Source of the DNA: a virus
DNA length: 20,766 nt
Reading direction: 5' to 3' (one strand)
IMG/VR virus record: IMGVR_UViG_3300037193_003446
Location: 1 to 20,766 of that record
The notes beneath the pieces were generated by a model. That model made no database searches, was not told where the DNA came from, and was given only the letters and a program-made list of their open reading frames with translations. Shown in pieces: positions 1 through 6,849 of this stretch; positions within the stretch are counted from its first letter, which is position 1, and each line of letters starts with the position of its first letter. The translations under genes and the position numbers were made by a program.

Positions 1-1887
1 CATTTCGCGCCCGACCGAGAACATCTGCCGCCCCATCGGGCCGACGGCGGGGTCGTGGTTGTTCACGGAAAACCACTCGACGTCTTCGAGGAAGATCGCG
101 TTCAGGAGCGCGTTGTTGACGAGGACCTGCGTGACGAAGTCGGCGTACTTCTGCGTAGGCACCGAGAGCATCTTCGTCGCCTGCTCGATGCGCGCGCTGA
201 TGCCCTGCGCGGTTTCCCCACTCTTACCCGCTTCGCCGCTCAGCACCTCGGGGGTGTTGCTCACGGTGTTGCCGAAGCGCACCAGCATCTCGATGAGCTG
301 CAGGAACTGGGGGTTGGCCTGCCCGAAGTCGAGAGGGAGGATGTCCTTCGACAGGTCTGTCGCGCCCTGCACCGTGTGGATCTTGCCCGGCGCGATCTGG
401 ATCTTGTCGCCGCCCGCGAACTTCACCCCGCCCTTGGCGATGAAGTTCTTCAGGTTGCCGAGCGAGGCCTGGTCGATGAAGGCCGAGAGCGAGATGTTCG
501 CCGCCTTGTTCTGCGCGGCGTGGATCATGCCCGTGCCGAGGCCGATGATGCCCTGGAGCGGCTCGATGTTCACGCCGTGGCTGAACATGCGGATCGGGAC
601 GCGCTCGGGTTCGAGCGGCATCGCCTCCGGGTTGCCCTGCATCCAGTCCGGCATCACCGGCTCGGGCGGCGGCGGGATCTCGGCGAGCGAGCGGCCCATG
701 ATGATGGCCTGCGCCGGGCCGTCGCCCTCGGCGGGCAAGGAGTGCGCGAGCGCGAGAGCCGCCTCTTGCGTCTGCTGCAGCTCCTGCTGGAAGGCCTGAA
801 TCTCCTGCAGCCCCTGCTGGTAGCGCTGCAGCTCCTGCATCTGGAACTCGTAGCGGCGCTTCTCGTAGGGGTCGACGCGCTCGTGGATCGACAGCGCCAG
901 CACCGTCTGCGTCTGGAAGTCGATGATGACCTTGCAGTAGCGGTCCTTGTCCTCGTTCGGTTCGCCCTGCGCGTCCGTCGCCGACGAGGGCGGCAGGTTC
1001 ATCCAGCCCTCGTATTGGATGATGCGGTATTGCCCCTTCTGGTAGGCAGACGAGTCGACGCCGATGCTCTTGTCGACCTGCTCGCGCAGCTCCTGCGTGA
1101 TGGTCGCGTCGTCCCAGTCGGGCGGCAGATGCTTGAGCGTGGTGTCGAGATCTTCCCACGTGCCAGCCATCTTCCGGAGCTCGTGGCCGTCCATGTAGAT
1201 GACTTTCGCCACCCACGAGACGTCCGAGAAGTCGGGCATGGTGGAGACGTGCGCGTTGGCGCACACGAACTCGTTCGCCGACAAGATCTCGTGCCTGTTG
1301 CACCGGTGCTGCGGGTCCCAGTAGCTGTGACAGACGACGTCGCCGAAGAGGTCGAACATCAGGAGGCCCCGGTGGCCGATCTGACGCTTGAAGTCCTTGA
1401 TGCGCTTCCGGATCTGCCAGTTGCCGTGAAGCGAGAGCAGCTTTGCGGTCTTTTCGTCGTCGGGCCCGATGGGCGTCACGCCGAAGACGTTCGTCCAGTT
1501 GCCGAAGAGCTCGTAGGCCTGGCGCGTCGTCATCCGGATGGTGTTCTCCATCAGGATCGGCACGTGCGCGTTGGCGAGCTTGTCGAAGGGCGGGTCTTTC
1601 GGATCGAGGATGCCCGAGAAGAGCTTCCAGACGTCGGCGTTGTTCTTCCTGAACTTCTCGGTCGCCTCCCAGGCGTTCTGGAAGTCGGTGAGGCACTTCT
1701 GGCCGATGCGCTTGAGCGCGGCGCGCCCCTCGGGATGCGCCTTGAACTCCTTGACGAGGTTCATCCCCTCGGGGTCGTATTCGAAGGGCTCGCCGGCGGG
1801 CATCTCCTGCCCGAGCGCCTGCAGGTTCGGCTGTTCCTCGTCGCCCGGCGCGTCGAGGCCCTCACGGGTGTCGGCGTCACGCGGCAT
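1..1887 (-). CDS. Portal protein (C-terminus beyond window)
   Basis: Portal proteins form the ring at the capsid vertex through which DNA is packaged and ejected. The frame is open from ATG 1887 to the window edge (629 codons, no stop), so it is partial. Recognition rests on its place directly after terL, its large size (already P22-portal-like), and a portal-type segment near residues 548-570 reading LSGEAGKSGETAQGISARI. That is followed by a helical stretch and a conserved end, NNHDPAVGPMGRQMF. Residues about 345-385 form a glutamine-rich helical insertion rich in QELQ-type repeats, and about 400-425 is proline-rich. The start has GGAG about 9 nt upstream. It overlaps the upstream small gene by 11 nt. 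I infer a podovirus/P22-like fold, but only the portal assignment itself is firm. Confidence 0.9.
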   Translation of the reverse strand, partial: MPRDADTREGLDAPGDEEQPNLQALGQEMPAGEPFEYDPEGMNLVKEFKAHPEGRAALKRIGQKCLTDFQNAWEATEKFRKNNADVWKLFSGILDPKDPPFDKLANAHVPILMENTIRMTTRQAYELFGNWTNVFGVTPIGPDDEKTAKLLSLHGNWQIRKRIKDFKRQIGHRGLLMFDLFGDVVCHSYWDPQHRCNRHEILSANEFVCANAHVSTMPDFSDVSWVAKVIYMDGHELRKMAGTWEDLDTTLKHLPPDWDDATITQELREQVDKSIGVDSSAYQKGQYRIIQYEGWMNLPPSSATDAQGEPNEDKDRYCKVIIDFQTQTVLALSIHERVDPYEKRRYEFQMQELQRYQQGLQEIQAFQQELQQTQEAALALAHSLPAEGDGPAQAIIMGRSLAEIPPPPEPVMPDWMQGNPEAMPLEPERVPIRMFSHGVNIEPLQGIIGLGTGMIHAAQNKAANISLSAFIDQASLGNLKNFIAKGGVKFAGGDKIQIAPGKIHTVQGATDLSKDILPLDFGQANPQFLQLIEMLVRFGNTVSNTPEVLSGEAGKSGETAQGISARIEQATKMLSVPTQKYADFVTQVLVNNALLNAIFLEDVEWFSVNNHDPAVGPMGRQMFSVGREM

Positions 1888-2047
1888 CGTCGGGCTCCAG
1901 GTGCGCGGCGAGCTCGCGCTCGAGCGCCATCCAGTCGGGAAAGAGCGAAAGCGACGTCGTGCGCGGCGGCGACAGCGGCGCGGTCTCGCCCGTCTCCGGG
2001 TCGACCAGCGGAGGATCGGGCGCCCTCGGTGTGACAGATTCTGTCAT
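1877..2047 (-). CDS. Small hypothetical protein between terL and portal (56 aa)
   Basis: The ATG at 2047 follows the terL stop by one base, with GGGAG about 5 nt upstream, and the stop overlaps the portal start by 11 nt. This tight coupling is the main reason to call it. The protein begins MTESVTPRAPDPPLVDP, is proline-rich in its first half and ends in a short acidic amphipathic helix (WMALERELAAHLEPDD). No domain is recognised. A small head-assembly or scaffold-like peptide is possible from position only. Confidence 0.6.
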   Translation of the reverse strand: MTESVTPRAPDPPLVDPETGETAPLSPPRTTSLSLFPDWMALERELAAHLEPDDAA

Positions 2048-2048
2048 A

Positions 2049-3557
2049 TCAGCTCCCGTACCCGAATCCGCTCGCTTTGGGCAGAGGCTCGTCGGCGTTG
2101 TCGTTGTCGGCCCTGTCGAACTCGTGCAGTTCCATGACGATGCTCCCTCGCCCGCGGCTCGCGCGCGCGGCTCCGTAGGCGACGATGTCGAACCAATGTT
2201 TCAGCGGGCTCTTCTTGTCGGGGATGAGCGAGTCGTTCTCGTCCACCTTGATGCTCGCCAGCATCTCGCGCGTCTTCTTGCAGTTCTCGAAGACCATGAG
2301 CGCCGGCGGGCGCTTGTCGTCGTAGTCGCGCAGGCGCTCGGCGACGCGCTCGGCGTTGCGCTGGATCGAGGCCTTGTCGGCGGGCTCCCAGAAGATGCCG
2401 TGATCGGCGAAGACCGCCGCCTTGCTCTTGCCGCTGTCGCCGCGCTCCTCCCAGAGCTGCGTGTCGGCAACCGACGAGAGTAGCCGGCTCTTGTTCTCGC
2501 GCTTGTCCCAGAATCCGAAGTTCCGCTCGATCTCCTCGATGCGTTTGGCGACCTCCACGTCTTTCATCAGACGGAAGTTGAACTCGTAGAAGAGATAGAG
2601 GTTTTCGTCGGGGTCGAGCGCGAACCAACCGCACGTGCCGTGCGTCTTGTAGCCCCAGTCCATCACGCGGAACTTGGGCCAGTCGCGCGGGATCTTGAAC
2701 GGCGTGATGATGTGGACGCCCGGGTTGTAGTCGTCCTCGAAGTAGCCGCCCTCGACGCTGTCCCAGTCGCCGTAGAGGTAGCGCGCACGCATGTGCGCGG
2801 GTTTGCTCAGCAGCTTGAACTTGTAGTCGCGAACGAAGCCCTTGTCGGGGTTGTCGTCGAGCGTTGCGGGGAGAAACAGCTGCGTCTTCCATTCCCACTC
2901 CCCCGTGAGCGGATCGAGCACCTTGCGCTTGAGGATGACGTTGCCCTTGCGCTCGGGAGTGACGAAGGTGTCCTTGAGCCAGCCCGGCGCGGGGTTGCTC
3001 ATCAGCCTCGTGCGCTTCAGGTGCTTGAGCACGGGGTCGGCGGTGCGCACGCGACCGTCGAGCTCCTCGTATTGCTTCTCCTCGAACTGAAAGGCCTCGT
3101 CGAGCGAGAGGTGGGTGTACTGCTTCGAGAGGTAGTCCTCGTGGCTGTTGCTCTCGCGGCAGTGACCGAACGTGTACTTGTAGCCGGAGGAGAACTCCCA
3201 GCGGTGGAGCTCCTTCGAGTAGCTCGCGTGCGGGTCGAACTGCTTGAACATGCGCATCGAGCGGTCGATGGTCTCCTGCAGCTGCGGCATGGTGCGGCGC
3301 ATGTGCAGCGCGTGACCTTCACTCTCGCCCTGTCGAATCGGGTGCTTTTTGCAGAGGTCCGCGAGCCACTCGGGGAACTGATCGAGCAGCTGCCCCGTCA
3401 TGCGCGCGTGCTCGACGATGGCCTGCGTGACGATGGGGTCCCAGAGCAGGGTCAGGCTCTTGCCGGGTCCCGCCGCTCCTCCGCCGAGCACCTGATCGCA
3501 GGTCGTCTCGTGGTACTTCGCGCTCCACGGACTCGGCTGGTAGAGCGAGCGATCCAC
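2049..3557 (-). CDS. terL: Terminase large subunit (packaging ATPase-nuclease)
   Basis: TerL powers DNA translocation into the prohead and cuts the concatemer. The 502-aa length is typical. The Walker A motif GAAGPGKS is at residues 27-34. Walker B is LSLDE, with D153-E154. A coupling-type SNPAPGW motif follows. The RuvC-like nuclease domain shows FRVMDWG (D300) and, near the end, HWFDIVAYG (D457) as candidate metal ligands. The start is GTG 3557, four bases after the upstream stop, with a G-rich SD-like stretch. The small 56-aa gene and the portal follow immediately, giving the usual terL-portal order. The TerL call is firm; the packaging mode (headful or cos) cannot be read here. Confidence 0.96.
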   Translation of the reverse strand: MDRSLYQPSPWSAKYHETTCDQVLGGGAAGPGKSLTLLWDPIVTQAIVEHARMTGQLLDQFPEWLADLCKKHPIRQGESEGHALHMRRTMPQLQETIDRSMRMFKQFDPHASYSKELHRWEFSSGYKYTFGHCRESNSHEDYLSKQYTHLSLDEAFQFEEKQYEELDGRVRTADPVLKHLKRTRLMSNPAPGWLKDTFVTPERKGNVILKRKVLDPLTGEWEWKTQLFLPATLDDNPDKGFVRDYKFKLLSKPAHMRARYLYGDWDSVEGGYFEDDYNPGVHIITPFKIPRDWPKFRVMDWGYKTHGTCGWFALDPDENLYLFYEFNFRLMKDVEVAKRIEEIERNFGFWDKRENKSRLLSSVADTQLWEERGDSGKSKAAVFADHGIFWEPADKASIQRNAERVAERLRDYDDKRPPALMVFENCKKTREMLASIKVDENDSLIPDKKSPLKHWFDIVAYGAARASRGRGSIVMELHEFDRADNDNADEPLPKASGFGYGS

Positions 3558-3558
3558 C

Positions 3559-3909
3559 TCACCCTCGCTTTTCGAGATACTCGATGATGAGCGTCGCGAG
3601 CCCGAGGTCGTGGTAGGGCTCCTCGCGCTTGTAGCCCCACTCCCACCACTTCGTCGGCTCGTTCTTGTCGATCGAGCGCAGCAGCTGGTCGGTGAAGCTC
3701 GCGATGGTCAGGATCTCGTCGGCGCGCAGCTTCTTCGGCAGCGGCGCCACGGGCTCCCACGGTTCGCGCTTGGGAGCGATGCGCTGCTCGCCGCGGTCGA
3801 AGTAGACGACGCGCAGCTCCTGCAGGTCGTAGCCAGGCACGGCGACGAGCTGGACGGTGCCCCGCATCCCGTCATCCACCCGCACCATCTGCTGCCCGGC
3901 GACGAGCAT
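3559..3909 (-). CDS. Hypothetical phage protein upstream of terL (116 aa)
   Basis: The gene runs from ATG 3909, which shares its A with the upstream stop (TGATG), to a stop just before terL. GAGGAG lies about 6 nt before the start. The N-terminal half looks like a beta-rich small domain (MVRVDDGMRGTVQLVAVPGY...). The C-terminal half is helical and tryptophan-rich (KWWEWGYKREEPYHDLGLAT). The function is not recognised. Its place in the packaging operon suggests a role in head assembly or packaging, but no TerS-type HTH is seen. Confidence 0.8.
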   Translation of the reverse strand: MLVAGQQMVRVDDGMRGTVQLVAVPGYDLQELRVVYFDRGEQRIAPKREPWEPVAPLPKKLRADEILTIASFTDQLLRSIDKNEPTKWWEWGYKREEPYHDLGLATLIIEYLEKRG

Positions 3910-4070
3910 CAGCGCTCCTCTAGACCCTCGAGGACTTCGAGGCAGATCGCGTCGAGACGACGACGCATCGACTTGCCTATCTGGCGAGCGGCGGCGATGA
4001 CCTTCCGGCACTGCTCGCAGGGGCACTCTCGCGCCGGCACGCGGTCGGCGATGCAGAGGGCGGGTATCAT
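3909..4070 (-). CDS. Small Cys-rich protein (53 aa)
   Basis: This has an unusually good SD, AAGGAGG five bases before ATG 4070, and the start overlaps the upstream stop as ATGA. Its own stop overlaps the next start as TGATG. The protein has C6 and a CPCEQC cluster (C16, C18, C21), followed by a basic helix (KVIAAARQIGKSMRRRLD). This suggests a small zinc-binding or nucleic-acid-binding protein. No family is recognised. Coupling to both neighbours makes it a real gene. Confidence 0.72.
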   Translation of the reverse strand: MIPALCIADRVPARECPCEQCRKVIAAARQIGKSMRRRLDAICLEVLEGLEER

Positions 4071-4513
4071 TCGACCTCCTTGCTCGGATATTCGGGCGCT
4101 CCGGGCATGCCGGCGCTGGTGGGCGCGGGCAGAGCGATTTTGGCGTTCACCTCGCGGGGCCCGATCTGCGCCGATTGCATGCGGCGCGCCCTCGAGATGC
4201 CGGCGACGAGCTGGACAGCGTACTTCGGGCCCGAAGGACCGAGCGATTGGGGAAGCCAGCCCGCTTTTGCGACCGCGAGACGCTTTTTTGCGGCGTCTGC
4301 CCCGAAACGGGTCACCCACTCCTCGGGGGGCTCCTGCTGATCGGGCGTCACGTGACAGAAATCCAGGGTCGCGTGGAGGATTCCGGCGGCCGTTTGGTAG
4401 ATTTCGTCTTCGATTTCGAGCATCCGGGTGAGGCGAGCCTCTTTCTCGGCCTGCCCGTGCATCTCGCGCAGCATCGGCGTCGGGTAGAACGTCATGCGAG
4501 ACCAATATGGCAC
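4067..4513 (-). CDS. Hypothetical protein, first gene of packaging operon (148 aa)
   Basis: The start chosen is GTG 4513; ATG 4495 (MTFYPTPMLREM...) is the alternative, and neither has a strong SD. The N-terminal half is a long charged helix (REMHGQAEKEARLTRMLEIE). The middle has a conserved-looking core (CHVTPDQQEPPEEWV, AVAKAGWLPQSLGPSGPKYA). The tail is proline-rich. It resembles a conserved phage protein I have seen near terL, of unknown role. A small terminase is possible by position but not shown. The GTG start overlaps the divergent HTH gene by 7 bp. Confidence 0.8.
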   Translation of the reverse strand: MPYWSRMTFYPTPMLREMHGQAEKEARLTRMLEIEDEIYQTAAGILHATLDFCHVTPDQQEPPEEWVTRFGADAAKKRLAVAKAGWLPQSLGPSGPKYAVQLVAGISRARRMQSAQIGPREVNAKIALPAPTSAGMPGAPEYPSKEVE

Positions 4514-4782
4514 GCCATCCGGCCAGTGACGAACGTTCAGTATTGCCTCCTCCCACCAAGGCCACGAAAGGAGAGCGGTTTTACGTGAAGGAGATCGCTC
4601 TCTTCCTGCGGGTGAGCCAGCATCGGGTGCTGGTTTTCCTCCGTGATCAGTCGATGTTGAGGGAGACGAGCCCGGGTCCCTGCCGACCCAGGGTGAGGTG
4701 GACGACGGCGCGCGGAGTGGGGCTCTGCATCGCGCACTTCCGGCATCTGCAGGGGCACCCGAAGGCGAAGCTGCGCAGGTGA
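4507..4782 (+). CDS. Small HTH (MerR/excisionase-type) DNA-binding protein
   Basis: A 91-aa frame with strongly GC-biased third positions from about codon 24. Residues about 24-52 (RFYVKEIALFLRVSQHRVLV...) look like a winged or MerR-type helix-turn-helix that begins with the usual Tyr-x-x-x-Glu-Ile-Ala. A basic C-terminal segment follows. ATG 4507 has a poor SD. GTG 4585 has AAAGGAG upstream but would remove the first strand of the domain. The gene is divergent from, and overlaps the start of, the packaging operon, and a dyad containing CACTGAACGG sits on its stop codon. A local regulator is the likely role. Confidence 0.6.
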   Translation: MARHPASDERSVLPPPTKATKGERFYVKEIALFLRVSQHRVLVFLRDQSMLRETSPGPCRPRVRWTTARGVGLCIAHFRHLQGHPKAKLRR

Positions 4783-4799
4783 CACTGAACGGGTGTCAC
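4779..4799. promoter_or_regulatory. Dyad containing CACTGAAC at the end of the HTH gene
   Basis: GTGACAC (4779-4785) and GTGTCAC (4793-4799) are perfect inverted arms around a 7-nt loop. A G:T and an A:T pair extend the stem outward. The left arm and loop hold CACTGAACGG, the same core that recurs in the repeat array near 7.0 kb. There is no T-tract, so it looks more like an operator than a terminator. The rest of 4783-4966 holds no convincing gene; a 26-codon frame from 4806 lacks support. Confidence 0.45.
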
Positions 4800-4966
4800 T
4801 TACGTATGGACTTCTCAGCGGCCGGGGCAGAAGATCAGTCCAGCGGAGCGACGCTGCGGAGACGGGAGCGCCAGACGGCATCGTAATCGCCGAAACCGCG
4901 GTGGTGTGCATCCAGGGTTCGTCTGTTCAGCTACACGCTGTGGACGAGATCCGGTAGTGGGGGCCG

Positions 4967-5191
4967 ATGGGGATCAAGCGCTGGGCGCCTCTCGCGGGAA
5001 GCGACTTCGAGGAGGACGCGGAGGGGACGATGGTCGAGTTTGCCGACGTGGCTGGGCTCGTTCTGCTGGATAACGGGGCGCGCGGGGTGAAGTGCCCGTG
5101 CTGCTCGAAACAGCTCTCGCTCTGCGGAAAGCACGGGCTCTACGTGCGCGCCGACGAGAACCAGTGCCCGGCGTGCATGAGGGGCGAGTGA
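4967..5191 (+). CDS. Small zinc-ribbon-like protein (74 aa)
   Basis: The N-terminal half is acidic. The C-terminal half has CPCC (C43, C45, C46), C53, H56 and CPAC (C67, C70), a plausible zinc ribbon with C43/C46 paired to C67/C70. GTGGGGG precedes the ATG. The stop overlaps the next start (TGATG). It opens a run of tiny coupled genes. No specific family is recognised. Confidence 0.75.
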   Translation: MGIKRWAPLAGSDFEEDAEGTMVEFADVAGLVLLDNGARGVKCPCCSKQLSLCGKHGLYVRADENQCPACMRGE

Positions 5192-5427
5192 TGCTGACCA
5201 TCTGGGTCATCTACTACGGGGCGAAGAACCACCCGCCGGGCAAGTGGGTGGTGCGTGCGCAGGACGCGGGCGTGTCGGAGTTCGAGTCGCCTGACCGCAT
5301 TCGGCGGCATCAGGTGTTCTTCGAATGCGACTCGCTCGAAGAGGCGCGCGCCAAGGTGCCCGAGGGGCTCTACCGCATGGGGCGCCATCCGAAGGATGAC
5401 CCGGTCATCGTGGAGACGTGGTTTTGA
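5191..5427 (+). CDS. Hypothetical small phage protein (78 aa)
   Basis: It begins MLTIWVIYYGAKNHPPGKWV, a beta-rich start seen in small phage proteins of unknown role. It carries a conserved-looking pattern, FFECDSLEEARAKVPEGLYR, and ends PVIVETWF. Both ends overlap neighbours (TGATG and TTGA), so it is translationally coupled. The molecular role is unknown. Confidence 0.78.
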   Translation: MLTIWVIYYGAKNHPPGKWVVRAQDAGVSEFESPDRIRRHQVFFECDSLEEARAKVPEGLYRMGRHPKDDPVIVETWF

Positions 5428-5561
5428 GCGACGAGGACGACGACGGATCGATGCCCACGGGCAAGGTGTTGCTTCAGTGCATCGGCGTGCTCGCGGGCGT
5501 GCTGTTCCTCGGCTACGTCCTGGTGCTGGTGGGCGCATGGGCGATTGGAGGGGGCTGGTGA
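5424..5561 (+). CDS. Small single-TM protein (45 aa)
   Basis: The frame starts at TTG 5424 overlapping the previous stop (TTGA), or at ATG 5451. After an acidic N-terminus (SEDDDGSMP) there is one hydrophobic helix at about residues 19-42 (CIGVLAGVLFLGYVLVLVGA...), followed by GGGW. The length and coupling suggest a real small inner-membrane protein. A holin or host-modifying role cannot be claimed: no endolysin gene is nearby. Confidence 0.6.
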   Translation: MSDEDDDGSMPTGKVLLQCIGVLAGVLFLGYVLVLVGAWAIGGGW

Positions 5562-5821
5562 GGTTTCGTAACCGGTTCAAGTGCGAGCAGCTGAGCGTCC
5601 GCCTCTGCGAGGCCTGCGGCGGTCGGATTGCGGTGTCCATCGCCGATGGGCGCGAGTCGCAGATCCACGAGTTCCCGCTATGCGAGCCGTTCAAGGCTTG
5701 GGTGGCCATGGTGAGCGCGCTGCCGGACGGCAAAGCACACGACCTCGTCGCGGTGATGGTGGACGATGCCGAGACGCTGGGGAACCCGGAGCTCCACGAG
5801 TTCGACGGGGAGCCGCAATGA
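5558..5821 (+). CDS. Small Cys-containing protein (87 aa)
   Basis: GTG 5558 is preferred because GGAGGGGG lies 3-8 nt upstream and it overlaps the previous stop as GTGA. ATG 5537 in the same frame is the alternative. The protein has C9, CEAC (C17, C20) and C42, with a folded middle (FPLCEPFKAWVAMVSALPDG). This is consistent with a small zinc-binding domain. The function is not recognised. Its stop overlaps the next ATG as ATGA. Confidence 0.75.
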   Translation: MRFRNRFKCEQLSVRLCEACGGRIAVSIADGRESQIHEFPLCEPFKAWVAMVSALPDGKAHDLVAVMVDDAETLGNPELHEFDGEPQ

Positions 5822-6045
5822 AGATCAACCTGAATGCGCGGGTACGGGTGACGCTGACGCCGGCAGGCGTGGCGCGGATACTCGCCCGGGATGTGACGGC
5901 GCTGCCGAAGACAATCCTCTTCGATCGCGGCGTGTGGGAGACTCAGCTCTGGGAGCTGATGGTGGCACTCGGGCCAACCATCTACGCCGGCGGTCCGCTG
6001 CTCGTCGTCGACAACGCCGTCGAGGTGCTGGCGGAGACCGAGTGA
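5818..6045 (+). CDS. Hypothetical small protein (75 aa)
   Basis: ATG 5818 overlaps the previous stop (ATGA), and the stop overlaps the next ATG (TGATG). The sequence looks like a small alpha/beta domain (MKINLNARVRVTLTPAGVAR ... WETQLWELMVALGP ... LLVVDNAVEV). The N-terminal strand-helix pattern resembles small phage proteins of unknown function. No catalytic motif is visible. Confidence 0.75.
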   Translation: MKINLNARVRVTLTPAGVARILARDVTALPKTILFDRGVWETQLWELMVALGPTIYAGGPLLVVDNAVEVLAETE

Positions 6046-6176
6046 TGGTGGAGTGGATTACGGCGCACCCGTGGCTCACGTTCATCGGCTGGTGCTGGGC
6101 GTGGTGGTGCCTGCCTCCGCTGGTGACGGTGCGCCCGTACACAGCGGACGAGAAGAAGCGCCGGGGGCTGGAGTGA
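6045..6176 (+). CDS. Tryptophan-rich single-TM miniprotein (43 aa)
   Basis: Residues about 4-28 form one hydrophobic segment very rich in Trp and Cys (WLTFIGWCWAWWCLPPL). A short cytoplasmic basic tail (ADEKKRRGLE) follows. Coupled starts on both sides (TGATG, GTGA) support translation. It is probably an inner-membrane miniprotein of unknown role. Confidence 0.6.
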   Translation: MVEWITAHPWLTFIGWCWAWWCLPPLVTVRPYTADEKKRRGLE

Positions 6177-6352
6177 GCAACGCGAAGCGCCGGCATCGGC
6201 GCCGGTGGCGGCGAGCTCACGACCGCACCTACGCGCTCTGGAAGGCGAAGATGGAGAAGCTCGGGCTCTGGGGCTTCGACCGCTGCGCGACGTGGACGAC
6301 GGAGAACGGCAACCGGGTTCACGTGCTGCGCGGGGGCTTCGGGTACTTCTGA
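6173..6352 (+). CDS. Small basic protein (59 aa)
   Basis: It starts at GTG 6173 inside the previous stop (GTGA). The N-terminus is very basic (SNAKRRHRRRWRRAHDR), and the C-terminal half is strand-rich (CATWTTENGNRVHVLRGG). Nucleic-acid binding is a guess from charge. The stop overlaps the next ATG (TGATG). Confidence 0.65.
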   Translation: MSNAKRRHRRRWRRAHDRTYALWKAKMEKLGLWGFDRCATWTTENGNRVHVLRGGFGYF

Positions 6353-6567
6353 TGGCGCCCCCGATGCAGTACCTGACGAGCGAGCTCGCGCGGGCACTGC
6401 GGGTGGCCCCGTCGATGCGGGCGGCAGCGTATCTGCTTGGGATGAGCCTCGGTGCTCTGCGGAAGCGGGCGCTCAAGGACCGCGGCCTGCGCCCGTTGGC
6501 GCTCGCGTGCATCGAGCGGGGGAAGCTCGTGACGAATCCCGGCCGTCGGGGTCCCAAACTGGTGTGA
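6352..6567 (+). CDS. Small HTH-like protein (71 aa)
   Basis: Residues about 22-48 (MRAAAYLLGMSLGALRKRAL) have the spacing of a homeodomain- or FIS-type helix-turn-helix, with Leu-Gly-Met-Ser in the turn. A basic C-terminus (NPGRRGPKL) follows. It is coupled to the previous gene (TGATG). It is likely a DNA-binding protein; the target is unknown. Confidence 0.65.
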   Translation: MAPPMQYLTSELARALRVAPSMRAAAYLLGMSLGALRKRALKDRGLRPLALACIERGKLVTNPGRRGPKLV

Positions 6568-6570
6568 GAT

Positions 6571-6849
6571 AAATACGGGCTGGAGGGTGGTGATGACGGA
6601 GCTCGAGATTCTGCACGGCTGGCGACGGTCGCTTCTGCGTAGCAGAAGGCTCGGGCTGCCCGACTGGAGTGAGCAGGAGCTGGCCTACGTTCGCCGGCGC
6701 ATCGACGAGCTGGAGCTGCTGGATCTGGGGCTCGCCTGGTGGCGCAATCAGCTGCTGTTTCGGATGAGGGTGCGCGTGTTCGATCTGGCGGTGGCGGAGG
6801 CGCGCCGGCTGCTCAGGTCCGGTCTGGTTTGAGTAAAAATACGGGCTGG
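6571..6849 (+). repeat. Direct repeat AAATACGGGCTGG after two adjacent stops
   Basis: AAATACGGGCTGG occurs at 6571-6583 and 6837-6849. In both places it follows a TGAG stop context and precedes a G-rich SD-like run. The first copy supplies the SD of the gene at 6593. The second leads only into a 19-codon frame from GTG 6852 that stops inside the first 23-bp repeat. It may be a duplicated leader whose second gene was lost. Confidence 0.6.
6593..6832 (+). CDS. Hypothetical helical protein (79 aa)
   Basis: ATG 6593 has GGAGG with six bases of spacing; two GTG codons directly upstream are less likely starts. The protein is almost wholly helical and Leu/Arg-rich (WRRSLLRSRRLGLPDWSEQE ... RRIDELELLDLGLAWWRNQL). 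It may be a small coiled-coil or adaptor protein. It is the last gene before the 399-bp repeat-bearing gap. Confidence 0.7.
   Translation: MTELEILHGWRRSLLRSRRLGLPDWSEQELAYVRRRIDELELLDLGLAWWRNQLLFRMRVRVFDLAVAEARRLLRSGLV

Noticed and set aside
224-1696. A 490-codon minus-strand frame overlapping the portal
   Set aside because: Other frame of the portal gene; the product is Arg/Ala/Pro-rich without domains.
55-2034. A 659-codon open frame on the plus strand
   Set aside because: Antisense shadow of the portal and the 56-aa gene. The minus-strand frame gives a recognisable portal, while the plus-strand product is Arg/Val/Leu-rich low-complexity without motifs.
2640-3587. A 315-codon plus-strand frame
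   Set aside because: Antisense to terL, whose Walker and nuclease motifs are clear.
3610-4431. A 273-codon plus-strand frame
   Set aside because: Antisense to three coupled minus-strand genes; biased composition and no SD.
4806-4886. A 26-codon frame after the HTH gene
   Set aside because: No SD, no coupling, no recognisable feature.
4537-4911. A 124-codon minus-strand frame opposite the HTH gene
   Set aside because: The plus-strand frame shows an HTH domain and better codon bias.
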